Shown here piece after piece: positions 17,263 to 26,074 of a stretch of 62,351 bases of DNA. How positions within the stretch are numbered: the stretch's first letter is position 1; each line of letters starts with the position of its first letter. The translations under genes and the position numbers were made by a program. Location: assembly GCF_017115025.1 (NCBI RefSeq), contig NZ_JABXKM010000088.1, positions 1-62,351 of the forward strand. Direction: 5' to 3'. Under the pieces are notes generated by a model. That model ran no database searches. It was given only the letters and a program-made list of their open reading frames with translations, and had not been told where the DNA came from. The DNA is from Nostoc sp. NOS(2021). Lineage in GTDB: Bacteria > Cyanobacteriota > Cyanobacteriia > Cyanobacteriales > Nostocaceae.

Positions 17263-17865
17263 CTACATATTTCTGCAATTACTCAACCCCACCAACAACT
17301 GCGCCAAAGCCTGCACCATCGGACGCCCTGAAACATCCTCTCCTCTCTGCAAACGATGAACGCTACCTGTGAGTATGGGTGACTCAGAGTCAATTTGATC
17401 TACAACACCGTGATAATCACTGTAGATACAGGCAATGATTTGCAAATTCAGTTCCAAACAAAACTCCCGCCAAGGAGTAATTTGCGTAATATCCCTAAAT
17501 AAAATTAACGCATGAGTAGCATAGGATGCAATTAATTTATTTTTGTCATCTATTTTGCCACCTAAATCAATCATATTCAGAGGCAAACACGTCTTTTTAA
17601 CTTGTATTGCTTTTTGTTGAGCAAATTGTAAAGTAAATTTAGATTTGTACTCATCTTTTAACTGTTGCGCTAAAGCAGGATTATTGCGTACTGTTTCGGC
17701 AAACCATGCACCTTCCCCATCAGGACAAGCTGTAATAAAATGGGGATAGGGCGCTTTCCCGGCTCGATGCATTGACATCATCGCTTGCTTCAAACCGTCC
17801 CTTAAACAAGACTTTCCCGAATGGGGAGATCCGCAAAGAATAACTTTGATTGGTGATTGTTGCAT
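17263..17865 (-). CDS. P-loop NTPase partner of Csx3
   Basis: A 200-residue protein with a Walker A motif, CGSPHSGKSCL (residues 11-21), and a Walker-B-like strand MIDLGGK near 110. THALILFRD and QIIACIYSD are further parallel strands. In many cyanobacteria an equivalent AAA/P-loop domain is fused to the C-terminus of Csx3; here it is a separate gene starting five bases after the csx3 stop in another frame. It may couple nucleotide hydrolysis to removal or sensing of the cyclic nucleotide. The substrate is unknown. Confidence 0.72.
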   Translation of the reverse strand: MQQSPIKVILCGSPHSGKSCLRDGLKQAMMSMHRAGKAPYPHFITACPDGEGAWFAETVRNNPALAQQLKDEYKSKFTLQFAQQKAIQVKKTCLPLNMIDLGGKIDDKNKLIASYATHALILFRDITQITPWREFCLELNLQIIACIYSDYHGVVDQIDSESPILTGSVHRLQRGEDVSGRPMVQALAQLLVGLSNCRNM

Positions 17866-17870
17866 ATATC

Positions 17871-18176
17871 TTAATCAACTAAGTCACCCAGGTTGTATGC
17901 TGGATTATGGGTAATGCAGACAACGTACTTGCCTAACTTGGGGTCAAAAAATGCGATCGCACCGTAAAGATGTCCTACCTTATGTGCTAATACAAAAGCT
18001 ACAGGCACAGACACCGGGCCATTAATCTTGAGTAATACTCCCCCTGCTAGCTCTCCTGTTTTGCTCATCTCATCTAGACGTACCGCCGCATCTTTGACAA
18101 TTTGATCGTTTTGTGCTGGGTCAGCAAATCCAATTTTTAACACATCACCTTCAAAGGCGATTTTGTAAGTAGTCAT
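17871..18176 (-). CDS. csx3: Csx3 (Crn3-type) ring nuclease
   Basis: Csx3 proteins degrade cyclic tetra-adenylate and so switch off type III signalling. The start at 18176 has GGAGGTG seven bases upstream; a longer frame to 18236 lacks one. The 101-residue product carries the family core INGPVSVPVAFVLAHKVGHL and then YGAIAFFDPKL. His69, Asp78 and Lys80 keep the 9- and 2-residue spacing of the His/Asp/Arg catalytic group described in archaeal Csx3, with Lys in place of Arg. As first gene of the operon it should be made early, which suits damping of the CARF-RelE toxin. Confidence 0.85.
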   Translation of the reverse strand: MTTYKIAFEGDVLKIGFADPAQNDQIVKDAAVRLDEMSKTGELAGGVLLKINGPVSVPVAFVLAHKVGHLYGAIAFFDPKLGKYVVCITHNPAYNLGDLVD

Positions 18177-18468
18177 TTTTTTAACACCTCCACGAATGGC
18201 TCTATCATACAGGTGATTGGAAGAAGGTACTTCCAAGCATGATAGTTATACTGTTCTCAATGTATAACTCTGGAGCGTGCAGGCATTCTACCAAAATCGC
18301 TGCAAGCAGTTCCAATTGCAGGACGTATTAGCTTGATTGGCATTTTATCAGACAGAGGAAATACGATTAACCCTATGCCAATACTTGCTCTGTACAGTGT
18401 CTTTAATTATGAATTAAGTAAGTCGGCAAAAAAATTTCAATGTATGTAAACAAATATGAATTAACGTC

Positions 18469-18537
18469 GGGTGTGTTAGACGAGAGTACGGCACCTTGAA
18501 TTATGGATCGTGCGTTACGCTTTCAGCTAACGCACCC
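18469..18537. repeat. Palindromic repeat element
   Basis: GGGTGTGTTAG (18469-18479) is inverted at CTAACGCACCC (18527-18537), with one mismatch. A smaller palindrome GTGCGTTACGC/AGCTAACGCAC lies inside. This is the common cyanobacterial taacgcacc-type dispersed repeat. Confidence 0.55.
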
Positions 18538-18540
18538 TAC

Positions 18541-18692
18541 TGGCGTGGCAAGGCTAAAATGTTGCAAAAAAATTGTAGGTTGGGTGGAGGCTTTGCGTAA
18601 CCCAACATCCTGACCAACATCCTGATATGTGTTGGGTTGCGCTCCGCTCCACCCAACCTACATCTAATGCACTATTTTAGCTGTGCCACGCC
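18541..18692. mobile_element. MITE-like element with imperfect 18-20 bp terminal inverted repeats
   Basis: The left end TGGCGTGGCAAGGCTAAAAT is inverted at the right end (18673-18692), with two mismatched bases in the middle. Possible TA duplications flank both ends. Inside is a second inverted repeat, TGTAGGTTGGGTGGAG with its complement ending at 18662. No coding sequence is present, so it would need a transposase in trans. Confidence 0.6.
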
Positions 18693-18742
18693 ACTACAAT
18701 TTAAATTTATTAACATAGTTATAAATATTCCCACTTACCTAC

Positions 18743-20974
18743 TTATGAATTAGTAATTATTCGGTTAGCATCCTTACAATCTATCTGCACCACACAATTT
18801 CTTCCTTGTGCTTTTGCCTGGTAGAGTCCCTGGTCAGCAGCAGCAATTAAGGTTGCAGGAGATAATTGGCTATGAGGAGTGATAGTTGCCACACCAAGAC
18901 TTAGGGTGATGAATTCACTGACCTGAGAATGGGGATGAGGCATTTTTAATGCACTAATATTAGTCTGAATATCTCTTGCAACTGCGATCGCCCCTTCGAT
19001 ATCAGTATTCGGCAAAATGACTGCAAACTCTTCTCCACCATAACGAGCAACTAAATCAGCGGGGTGTTTAACTGTCTGAGAGATGGCCTTAGCAACCTGT
19101 CTAAGTGCATCATCTCCTGCCAGATGTCCATGCGTATCGTTGTAAAGCTTAAAGTAATCGACATCACACAAAATCAAAGATAGCGAGCCTTGCTCTCGTG
19201 CCAACCGTTGCCACTCTGCGTTGAACGTGTCATCAAAGCAGCGTCGATTTCCCACTTGGGTTAGACCATCCGAACTGGCAAGGCGCTGTAATTCCTGGTT
19301 GGCTTGTTGTAATTGGTGGTAAAGTTCTGATTGCTGAATAGCGATCGCAGCTTGACCTGCTAACTGGTTAAACAAATTAACCTCAGATTGCTGCCATTGT
19401 CTGGGGTTACGGCATTGGTGAGCAATCAATAATCCCCACAAACGCTCTTGGTGCAAAATGGGTACGACAAGGTTTGCCCGGATTTGCAAACTTTGAAGCA
19501 GGTCAAGATGACACGGCGATAGTCCCGCAGTTTGAGTGTCTTCAATCGCTTTAGTATTGCCTTGTTGATAGTAAGTTGCACGGGTAGATTTAAAGCACGT
19601 GTCCATGACGTGAAATCCCAGAATGGATATGCACCCTTCTGCTAAAGATTCTACAGCAACTAACCCACTCCAGTCTGGCTTAAACTGATAAATCAGCACT
19701 CGGTCTACCTCAAACAGTTGTCGTACTTCGGCTGCTGTGGTTTGCAAAATCTCGTCTAACTCCAACGATTGTCGAATGTGCTGCGTCACACCCGCAACAA
19801 TTCGCTCGGACTCGCTTTGGTGTTGAACCTGTTGCTCAACCAGCGGAGAATTTGCCGATGCTACAGTTAATGCGATCGCATCAAACTGAGGGGTTGTAGT
19901 GACGGGCACTGCACTGGGTTTAGCAATCAAATAGCCTTGAGCAAGATTTGCACCTCGTTCTCGCAGCCAATTCAGTTCCTCAATGCACTCAATTCCTTCA
20001 GCAACAGTCTGGATATTTAACTTTTGAGTAATCTCTAGAAGCTTCTCGGTAATCGAAGCTTTGTAAAGGTCTTGATGCACATCTCGAATTAACTCCATGT
20101 CCAGCTTGATAAAGTCTGGACGTAACTGATGCAGCAAGTTTAGGCTGGAATAGCCAGAACCGAGGTCATCAAGGGCGACTAAAAACCCAGTATCCCGGTA
20201 GTATTGCAGCACTGTCTTCAGGTGGTCTAAATCTTGAGGATTGTCTGACTCCACGACTTCAAAAACAACCCGATCATGGGGAATGCCGGCAGCATCAATT
20301 GCCTCTACCGTGCTACGTAGGCAAAAAGCTGGGTCATAAAGTGACGTTAGTGCAAAATTGATGAAGATGTGTCCACTCACTTGATAGCGACTGACTTGAG
20401 TAATTGTGCTGAGGCGAGCAACTTGGTCGAGTTGTGGTAGGAGTCCGGCTTCGGTTGCTAACTCCAGAATTGGCCCCGGTAACATTAAATTGCCTTGTTC
20501 ATCTAGTCCCCGCAAGAGCGATTCATATCCAAAAATCTGCGATGTATCCTTAATTGAGACAATTGGTTGGAAGTAACTGGTGAATCGTTCCGTTGCCAGC
20601 ATTTCAACCAGCCAGTCGGATTGGTTTAACTTAATGAAGCGTTGTAACGAGGCTATGTCACTAAAATCCTGGATTTGAGGTTGCATAGCGCCTCGAATGA
20701 AAAGGGCTTGCGTCTCTTTTAATTCTCTCGGTGCAAGTAATTTGGCCAGGTTACGGGCAATTTCTAGCGACTGTCCGGGTCTACAGTCCAAACTCAGACC
20801 TGGACGCTCGTGCATCAGTTCATACTTAAGGGTAAACTGCTGTAGGTAGGTGGTGACTTTTTTCAGGGTATGTGGAACGGGAAACCAGAGAAAGAGCCTA
20901 CCTGCCTCCTTAGTCCGGCAGCGTGCAACATTACGACAAGCACAGGTTTTGGAGATAGGACATATTTGGCTCAT
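18743..20974 (-). CDS. EAL-GAF-GGDEF cyclic di-GMP turnover protein
   Basis: A 743-residue signalling protein that may both make and destroy c-di-GMP. A Cys-rich N-terminus (CPISKTCACRNVARC) could bind metal. The EAL domain (about 130-360) reads ESLLR, FEVVES, LDDLGSGYSS, FIKLD and AEGIE, so its metal and catalytic residues are kept although EAL is ESL. A GAF domain spans about 395-560 and resembles phytochrome-type GAFs of cyanobacteria; its chromophore Cys is uncertain. The GGDEF domain has an intact GGEEF near 643. The inhibitory RxxD site is replaced by HPAD, so product inhibition may be lost. It is transcribed towards the CRISPR operon but separated by 500 bases. Confidence 0.88.
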   Translation of the reverse strand: MSQICPISKTCACRNVARCRTKEAGRLFLWFPVPHTLKKVTTYLQQFTLKYELMHERPGLSLDCRPGQSLEIARNLAKLLAPRELKETQALFIRGAMQPQIQDFSDIASLQRFIKLNQSDWLVEMLATERFTSYFQPIVSIKDTSQIFGYESLLRGLDEQGNLMLPGPILELATEAGLLPQLDQVARLSTITQVSRYQVSGHIFINFALTSLYDPAFCLRSTVEAIDAAGIPHDRVVFEVVESDNPQDLDHLKTVLQYYRDTGFLVALDDLGSGYSSLNLLHQLRPDFIKLDMELIRDVHQDLYKASITEKLLEITQKLNIQTVAEGIECIEELNWLRERGANLAQGYLIAKPSAVPVTTTPQFDAIALTVASANSPLVEQQVQHQSESERIVAGVTQHIRQSLELDEILQTTAAEVRQLFEVDRVLIYQFKPDWSGLVAVESLAEGCISILGFHVMDTCFKSTRATYYQQGNTKAIEDTQTAGLSPCHLDLLQSLQIRANLVVPILHQERLWGLLIAHQCRNPRQWQQSEVNLFNQLAGQAAIAIQQSELYHQLQQANQELQRLASSDGLTQVGNRRCFDDTFNAEWQRLAREQGSLSLILCDVDYFKLYNDTHGHLAGDDALRQVAKAISQTVKHPADLVARYGGEEFAVILPNTDIEGAIAVARDIQTNISALKMPHPHSQVSEFITLSLGVATITPHSQLSPATLIAAADQGLYQAKAQGRNCVVQIDCKDANRIITNS

Positions 20975-21411
20975 AGCTAACTAATTTGCTTAATCTGATT
21001 TACTTTATTATTCCCACTATTTCTACTGTAAAAGATAAACTACACTTCAAATAGATGAAGATTTGATGAGTTCGGCAAACTGAATATTTTAATTTATCAG
21101 GTATAGCAACGGACAAGAAGGTTAGGACATTAACTGATGATAAAACCTATATACAAACAGACTTTCAACCCAGTCCCCAGTAAAGAGTCCCCAGTCTCCT
21201 GCTATAACTCACTTACACATACCCAAATTTCTAGTAAAACTCAAGTAAGTGCGAATATATTTTGTGCAATCAAGCAAACTAAAGAGGAGTTATATCAACA
21301 ATTTAAGTTACAAAAAAAGGCAAAGATTAGCCATAGGATAAAGAACTTTTAGCTGGATTAATTAAGAGTAAATATATATAGGAATCCGGTTTATGCACAG
21401 CAGCTGAACAC
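20975..21411. other. Intergenic region with one doubtful frame
   Basis: About 440 bases between two minus-strand genes. A plus-strand open frame of 71 codons (21137-21352) begins MIKPIYKQTF; it is Ser/Gln/Lys-rich, has no clear ribosome site and no family resemblance, so I do not call it a gene. Promoters of the upstream c-di-GMP gene should lie near 21000. Confidence 0.4.
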
Positions 21412-24400
21412 TCAGCCATTCTCACTTCTGCCAATCAGAGTTGCAATTGCCTTGACTAACTCCTCTGGTTCGACGGGTTTGGACAGATGCTTTTGAAACC
21501 CTGATTGGAGTGCTTGTTGCTGGTTGATTTCTCCTGCATAAGCAGTTAAAGCGATCGCGGGAATCTGTTTTCTTTGGTTTGCCTGCAATGCTTTAACTTG
21601 GCGCATCAGCATATAGCCATCTGTCTCTGGCATCCCAATATCACTTAGCAGAATATCTGGTTCTGATTCTACCAATGCTTGCAATGCTTCTTTTGCTGAT
21701 GCTACAGCAATTACCGTTGCTCCAGCCTGCTCTAGCACGAATGTGTGAAACTCACGGGTATCATCGTCATCGTCCACAACTAAGATTTGGATGCCTGTAA
21801 GCATTTCAATACTAGGAGAAGCATTTAAGGCAGCAATGTTTATGTGTTGTTTTGGGGTTAACTCTTTTTTGATCAGCGGTAGCCTGACTGTGAAAATAGC
21901 TCCTTGCCCTTCACCTAAACTTTCTGCCCAAATCGTGCCGCCATGTAATTCTATCAGATGACGAACAATTGCTAATCCTAACCCCAAGCCACCAAATTTT
22001 CGGGTTATTGTGCTATCAGCCTGACGAAAATATTCAAACACATAAGGGACAAAATCAGGGCTGATCCCTTTGCCTGTATCGCTGACGGTAATCTGAGCTT
22101 GAGTGTCAATGCGCTCTAGTTGAATATCAATTTTTCCTCCTTCAGGAGTGAATTTGACGGCATTTGATAAGAGATTCCAAATCACTTGTTGTAAACGAGC
22201 GGAATCACCCAAAACTTGCCCTAAAGAAATATCCAGCATCGTCTGAATTTGAATATTTTTAGCCTCTGCTGCCAAACACACTGTCTCCAATGCCCCCTCA
22301 ATCACAAGCACTAGGTTGACGGCAAACATGTTGAGGTTGAGCTTGCCTTGTAAGATGCGAGAGACATCCAGCAAATCTTCAATTAGTTGAGCTTGTAATT
22401 TAGCATTCCGCTCGATGGTTGCAATAGCTTTCTTCAACCCTGCTGCGTCAAACTCACGAGTCTGCAAGAGTCTTGCCCAACCGAGAATGGGATTGAGAGG
22501 CGATCGCAACTCATGGGAAAGCACCGCCAGAAACTCATCTTTAATCCGGTTGGCTCTTTCGGCTTCAGTTCTGGCAGTTTGCTCAAGTTCCAGCAGGCGA
22601 TCGCGTTCGGCTTCTGCTACTTTGCGTTCTGTAATGTCAATCACTGAGCCAATATAACCTTTAAACTCACCGTCTACTCCAAACCAGGGATTAGCCGCGT
22701 CTATGCAAGAGCGATACTCACCGTCTTTGCGCCGCAAGCGGTACTCGATACGGAAAACCTCGCAGCCCCTATTAGCTGCCAAGAACATATTCTTAGTATA
22801 ATTGCACTCCTCTGGATGCACGGCATTCAACCAGCCAAATCCCAGACCCGTTTCCTCACTTTGACCTGTAAAGTCGTACCAGCTTTTGCTGAGGTAGGTG
22901 CAGTAGCGATCTGTATCAGTTACCCAAACCATGAAGGGGGCATTGTCAGCCATGTTGCGGAACTGTTCTTCGCTTTCTAGAAGGGCTTTCTCTGCCTGTT
23001 TGCGATCGCTAATGTCTGTAACAAAAATGCTTACTCCTTCAACAAAGGGGTAGACGCGATTCTCAAACCAGCGCTGCCAAGCAGGATAAAAGTATTCAAA
23101 CTGAATAACGGTCTGTTGTGCGATCGGCATTCGCGGAGTGTCCCTTAGAGAAGTCGATGGCAGAGCCAACGCCCGCTGAACCTGAGTATAAAACTCGCTT
23201 TGAAGCACATCTGGAAACACTTCCCAAATGATTCTACCTAGCAACTCTTCCTTTTGGATGCCAACAACTTCTGCTAGCCGATCATTGACAAAGGTATAAC
23301 GCCACTCTCGATCCAACACAAAGAACTGGTCTTGGATGCCAGCTAGGACAGTCTCTAGGTGTGCTTTCGCCACCTCCGCTTCAATTCGCAACCCTTGCTC
23401 GCGTTGCATTGCCTCTTGGCGGAGACGCGCCATTTTTAGGGCTGCCTCTACCCGCGCCAACAATTCACGGGCAGAGAACGGTTTAATCAGATAATCATCG
23501 GCTCCCGCTTCTAACCCTTCCACCCGTGCCTCTTCCCCCGCCCGTGCCGACAACAGGATAATTGGAACTTTTTGCGTCTGCGGATCAGATCGTAATTCTT
23601 GCAGCAATCCAAAGCCATCTAATCCAGGCATCATCACATCTGTCAGTACCAAGTCTGGGACACGCCCACGAGCAGAATCCAAAGCAGCTAAACCGTCCGA
23701 CACTGATTCCACCTCATACTGCTGACTTAATAGCCGCTTGACATAATCGCGCATATCTGCGTTGTCGTCAACCAGGAGAATTCGGGGGAGAGAGGGTGAC
23801 AGGTAAGGTTCTTCCCTGTTCCCTGTTCCCTGTTTCTTGTTCCCTGTTTCTTGTTCCCTGTTCCCTGTTCCCTGTTCCCTGTTCCCTTCTTCGGGTAGCC
23901 AACGCTGGGCTTCTTCTAGATACGGTGTTGCACCTAATGCGGTTGAAGCTAAGGTTCGAGGGGCACTAATCCGGTCTGGAGGCAAATGAGCATATCCCGT
24001 CGGAATTGACACAGTAAAGCAACTGCCTGCTCCTAAAATACTGGTGACATGGACTGTTCCACTATGCATTTGCACCAATTCTTGCACCAGTGACAATCCA
24101 ATTCCTGACCCTTCAAAAGTGCGTCCTTGCGCCCCTTTGACGCGGTGGAATCGTTCAAAAAGGTAGGGAATTTCTTCTGCGGGGATACCGATTCCTGTGT
24201 CTTTGACTGCGAACTCAATATGGTCATTTGACCACTGTAAGCTGACTGTAATTTCTCCAGCGATCGTGAACTTGAATGCATTCGAGAGCAGATTAAGAAC
24301 AATCTTTTCCCACATCTCTCGATCTACATACACTGGTGCTGGAAGGGAAGGACAATTGACTGATAACTGCATCCCTGCCCGTTCTACTGCTGAACGAAAT

Positions 24401-25740
24401 ACACTAGCTAGTTCTGCGGTGAAGGTGGCAAGGTTTGTGGGTTCGTATGAAGCTTGAACCCGTCCGGCTTCAATGCGCGAGAAATCTAGCAGGCTGTTGA
24501 CCAGTTTCAGCAGGCGGAGTCCATTGCGTTGCACCATTTCTAACTGCTCTCGTTCTTTGGCTGGAAGCAGAGTGGCACAATTGATTAAGGTTTCCTCTAG
24601 TGGCCCCAACATCAGGGTAAGTGGGGTACGGAACTCGTGGCTGACGTTGCTGAAAAAGACGGTTTTAGCGCGATCAATTTCTGCCAAGGCTTCAGCGCGT
24701 TTGCGTTCTTCTTCGTAAGCTTGGGCGTTAGCGATGCTGGCTGCAATTTGAGCCGCAACTAAATCGATGAATCCTTTATAATTATCGTCGAATAGCCTGA
24801 AGGGGTTCAAAGCAACAATCAATATACCAGCTTTTCCGGTCTGACCGGATGGGGCAATCGGTACTGCGATCGCTTGATGGGGCGATCGCTGCCAAACACC
24901 ACAAGGTAGACTACTAAAAGACACTTCCAAATCGGAAATTAGTTTTGCCTGATGCGTTCTGATCACTTCCGCAAAGGGCCAAACCCAATCAGAATCGAAA
25001 GTCACTGTTTCAGGAACTGCTACGTGGTTTTGCCCGATGCCGCACGTTCCAGCCAGAAAAACTTGCTGCTTATCTTGATCAACCAGATAAATCATTGCGA
25101 AAGGGAGGTCGTAAGGGTTGCTTCCCAGACAACTCGCACTCAGCGTACAGGCTTGATCGAATGTCCGTGCGTCTGCCGTCCTAGCCGCTAGTTCACGCAA
25201 AAGTGCCAATTGACGCTCACCGATGATCCGCTGCGTGTCGTCCGTGTTGGCGCAGATGATCCCACCTGTGTCGCCCTGGTCATTAGGAACCGGGCTATAT
25301 GAAAAAGTGTAATAGGTTTCCTCCGGGTAGCCGTTGCGCTCCATAATTAGCAGCAGCGCTTCGTCGTAAGTGCCCTCATTCTTCAGCATCGCTGATTCTG
25401 CTCTTGGCCCAACCTGATCCCATATTTCCCGCCACACCTCGGAAGCTGGCTGCCCAAGTGCTTCTGGATGTTTGCCGCCAATAATAGCCCTGTAAGCGTC
25501 ATTGTAAAGGTTAATCAGTTCCTCGCCCCACCAAACAAACATGGGTTGACGGCAAGTCAGCATAATCCGCACAGCAGTCTTCAAACTCTGTGGCCACTGC
25601 TGTGTTGGGCCAAGGGAAGTTTTTGACCAGTCCCGTTCTCGCATCCTAGCACCCATTTCACCCCCGCCGAGAAGAAAATTTACGTCGGCGTTGCTTGCTG
25701 ACGTTGACTCGTTCTTCATTGATTCCTCTCGATTGGTCAT
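21412..25740 (-). CDS. Double hybrid sensor histidine kinase (PAS-GAF-HK-REC-PAS-PAS-HK-REC)
   Basis: A 1442-residue cytoplasmic kinase with no membrane segment. Order: an N-terminal PAS-like domain (45-190), GAF (205-350), HisKA with SHEFRTPLT (about 367) and HATPase with GIGIP (about 510-600), a repetitive Gly/Asn/Arg/Glu/Gln linker (618-643), receiver 1 with ILLVDDN and TDVMMPG (652-770), two PAS domains (about 800-920 and 925-1050), a second HisKA with SHELRSPLN (about 1072) and HATPase with GKGIS and GLGLGLA, and receiver 2 with ILVVDDD and SDIGMPE (about 1317). Both phospho-acceptor His and receiver Asp are present. The linker is encoded by a heptanucleotide repeat. No output gene lies beside it. 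Confidence 0.9.
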   Translation of the reverse strand: MTNREESMKNESTSASNADVNFLLGGGEMGARMRERDWSKTSLGPTQQWPQSLKTAVRIMLTCRQPMFVWWGEELINLYNDAYRAIIGGKHPEALGQPASEVWREIWDQVGPRAESAMLKNEGTYDEALLLIMERNGYPEETYYTFSYSPVPNDQGDTGGIICANTDDTQRIIGERQLALLRELAARTADARTFDQACTLSASCLGSNPYDLPFAMIYLVDQDKQQVFLAGTCGIGQNHVAVPETVTFDSDWVWPFAEVIRTHQAKLISDLEVSFSSLPCGVWQRSPHQAIAVPIAPSGQTGKAGILIVALNPFRLFDDNYKGFIDLVAAQIAASIANAQAYEEERKRAEALAEIDRAKTVFFSNVSHEFRTPLTLMLGPLEETLINCATLLPAKEREQLEMVQRNGLRLLKLVNSLLDFSRIEAGRVQASYEPTNLATFTAELASVFRSAVERAGMQLSVNCPSLPAPVYVDREMWEKIVLNLLSNAFKFTIAGEITVSLQWSNDHIEFAVKDTGIGIPAEEIPYLFERFHRVKGAQGRTFEGSGIGLSLVQELVQMHSGTVHVTSILGAGSCFTVSIPTGYAHLPPDRISAPRTLASTALGATPYLEEAQRWLPEEGNREQGTGNREQETGNKKQGTGNREEPYLSPSLPRILLVDDNADMRDYVKRLLSQQYEVESVSDGLAALDSARGRVPDLVLTDVMMPGLDGFGLLQELRSDPQTQKVPIILLSARAGEEARVEGLEAGADDYLIKPFSARELLARVEAALKMARLRQEAMQREQGLRIEAEVAKAHLETVLAGIQDQFFVLDREWRYTFVNDRLAEVVGIQKEELLGRIIWEVFPDVLQSEFYTQVQRALALPSTSLRDTPRMPIAQQTVIQFEYFYPAWQRWFENRVYPFVEGVSIFVTDISDRKQAEKALLESEEQFRNMADNAPFMVWVTDTDRYCTYLSKSWYDFTGQSEETGLGFGWLNAVHPEECNYTKNMFLAANRGCEVFRIEYRLRRKDGEYRSCIDAANPWFGVDGEFKGYIGSVIDITERKVAEAERDRLLELEQTARTEAERANRIKDEFLAVLSHELRSPLNPILGWARLLQTREFDAAGLKKAIATIERNAKLQAQLIEDLLDVSRILQGKLNLNMFAVNLVLVIEGALETVCLAAEAKNIQIQTMLDISLGQVLGDSARLQQVIWNLLSNAVKFTPEGGKIDIQLERIDTQAQITVSDTGKGISPDFVPYVFEYFRQADSTITRKFGGLGLGLAIVRHLIELHGGTIWAESLGEGQGAIFTVRLPLIKKELTPKQHINIAALNASPSIEMLTGIQILVVDDDDDTREFHTFVLEQAGATVIAVASAKEALQALVESEPDILLSDIGMPETDGYMLMRQVKALQANQRKQIPAIALTAYAGEINQQQALQSGFQKHLSKPVEPEELVKAIATLIGRSENG
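23812..23881. repeat. Heptanucleotide tandem repeat inside the kinase gene
   Basis: Ten tandem 7-base units, eight TTCCCTG and two TTTCTTG, followed by a six-base partial unit. On the coding strand they encode a Gly-Asn-Arg-Glu-Gln-Gly-Thr type linker between the first HATPase and receiver 1. Heptamer repeats of this type (STRR) are known between genes in Nostocales; here the array is within a reading frame. Confidence 0.95.
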
Positions 25741-26074
25741 GCGTCGGTTACAGGCTACATCTGTGGTCGTCTTTTGGTCAATATCCTTTCTAAATCAGAC
25801 GTTTACGCTCCTAAACAGTCATTTTTGAGGATATTCAAGGGCATATAGAGCGTGAAATACCAACTCTGCCGTGACTTTTAGCGGCAAGTTGTTGTTTTGG
25901 CTATTTTCTATTGTCAGCGTTATCTCACTGATATTCCAAGCTACTGCGGCCGATTGTCATTCAGAACTCACAAAGCTTACTGCTCTAAAAAACTTACCTA
26001 AACTTGCTTAAACCTAGTTTAGTGTTTTCTTCCTGCTTCGTCCAAGGTAGTCGGCTACTGCTTGTTCACAGGCG
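25741..26074. other. Intergenic region containing the probable right end and omega-RNA zone of the TnpB element
   Basis: About 330 bases. The 100-200 bases next to the tnpB stop (26074 downwards) are where an omega-RNA and element right end would be expected. TAAACT (26016 downwards) and AGTTTA form an imperfect hairpin around 25998-26022. The remainder should hold the kinase promoter. No open frame was supported. Confidence 0.35.

Larger units (their letters stand above)
18177..18742. other. Upstream region of the type III operon, repeat-rich
   Basis: About 560 bases between the operon start and the next gene end. It must contain the operon promoter, but no -10/-35 pair stands out. The distal half is occupied by two palindromic elements (18469-18537 and 18541-18692). 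Confidence 0.5.

Noticed and set aside
3714..18176. cas1/cas2 adaptation genes or an intact CRISPR array
   Set aside because: No Cas1, Cas2 or reverse transcriptase pattern and no run of identical repeats was found in or around the operon.
21137..21352. 71-codon open frame on plus
   Set aside because: Composition is unstructured, there is no ribosome site, and it overlaps the expected promoter zone.
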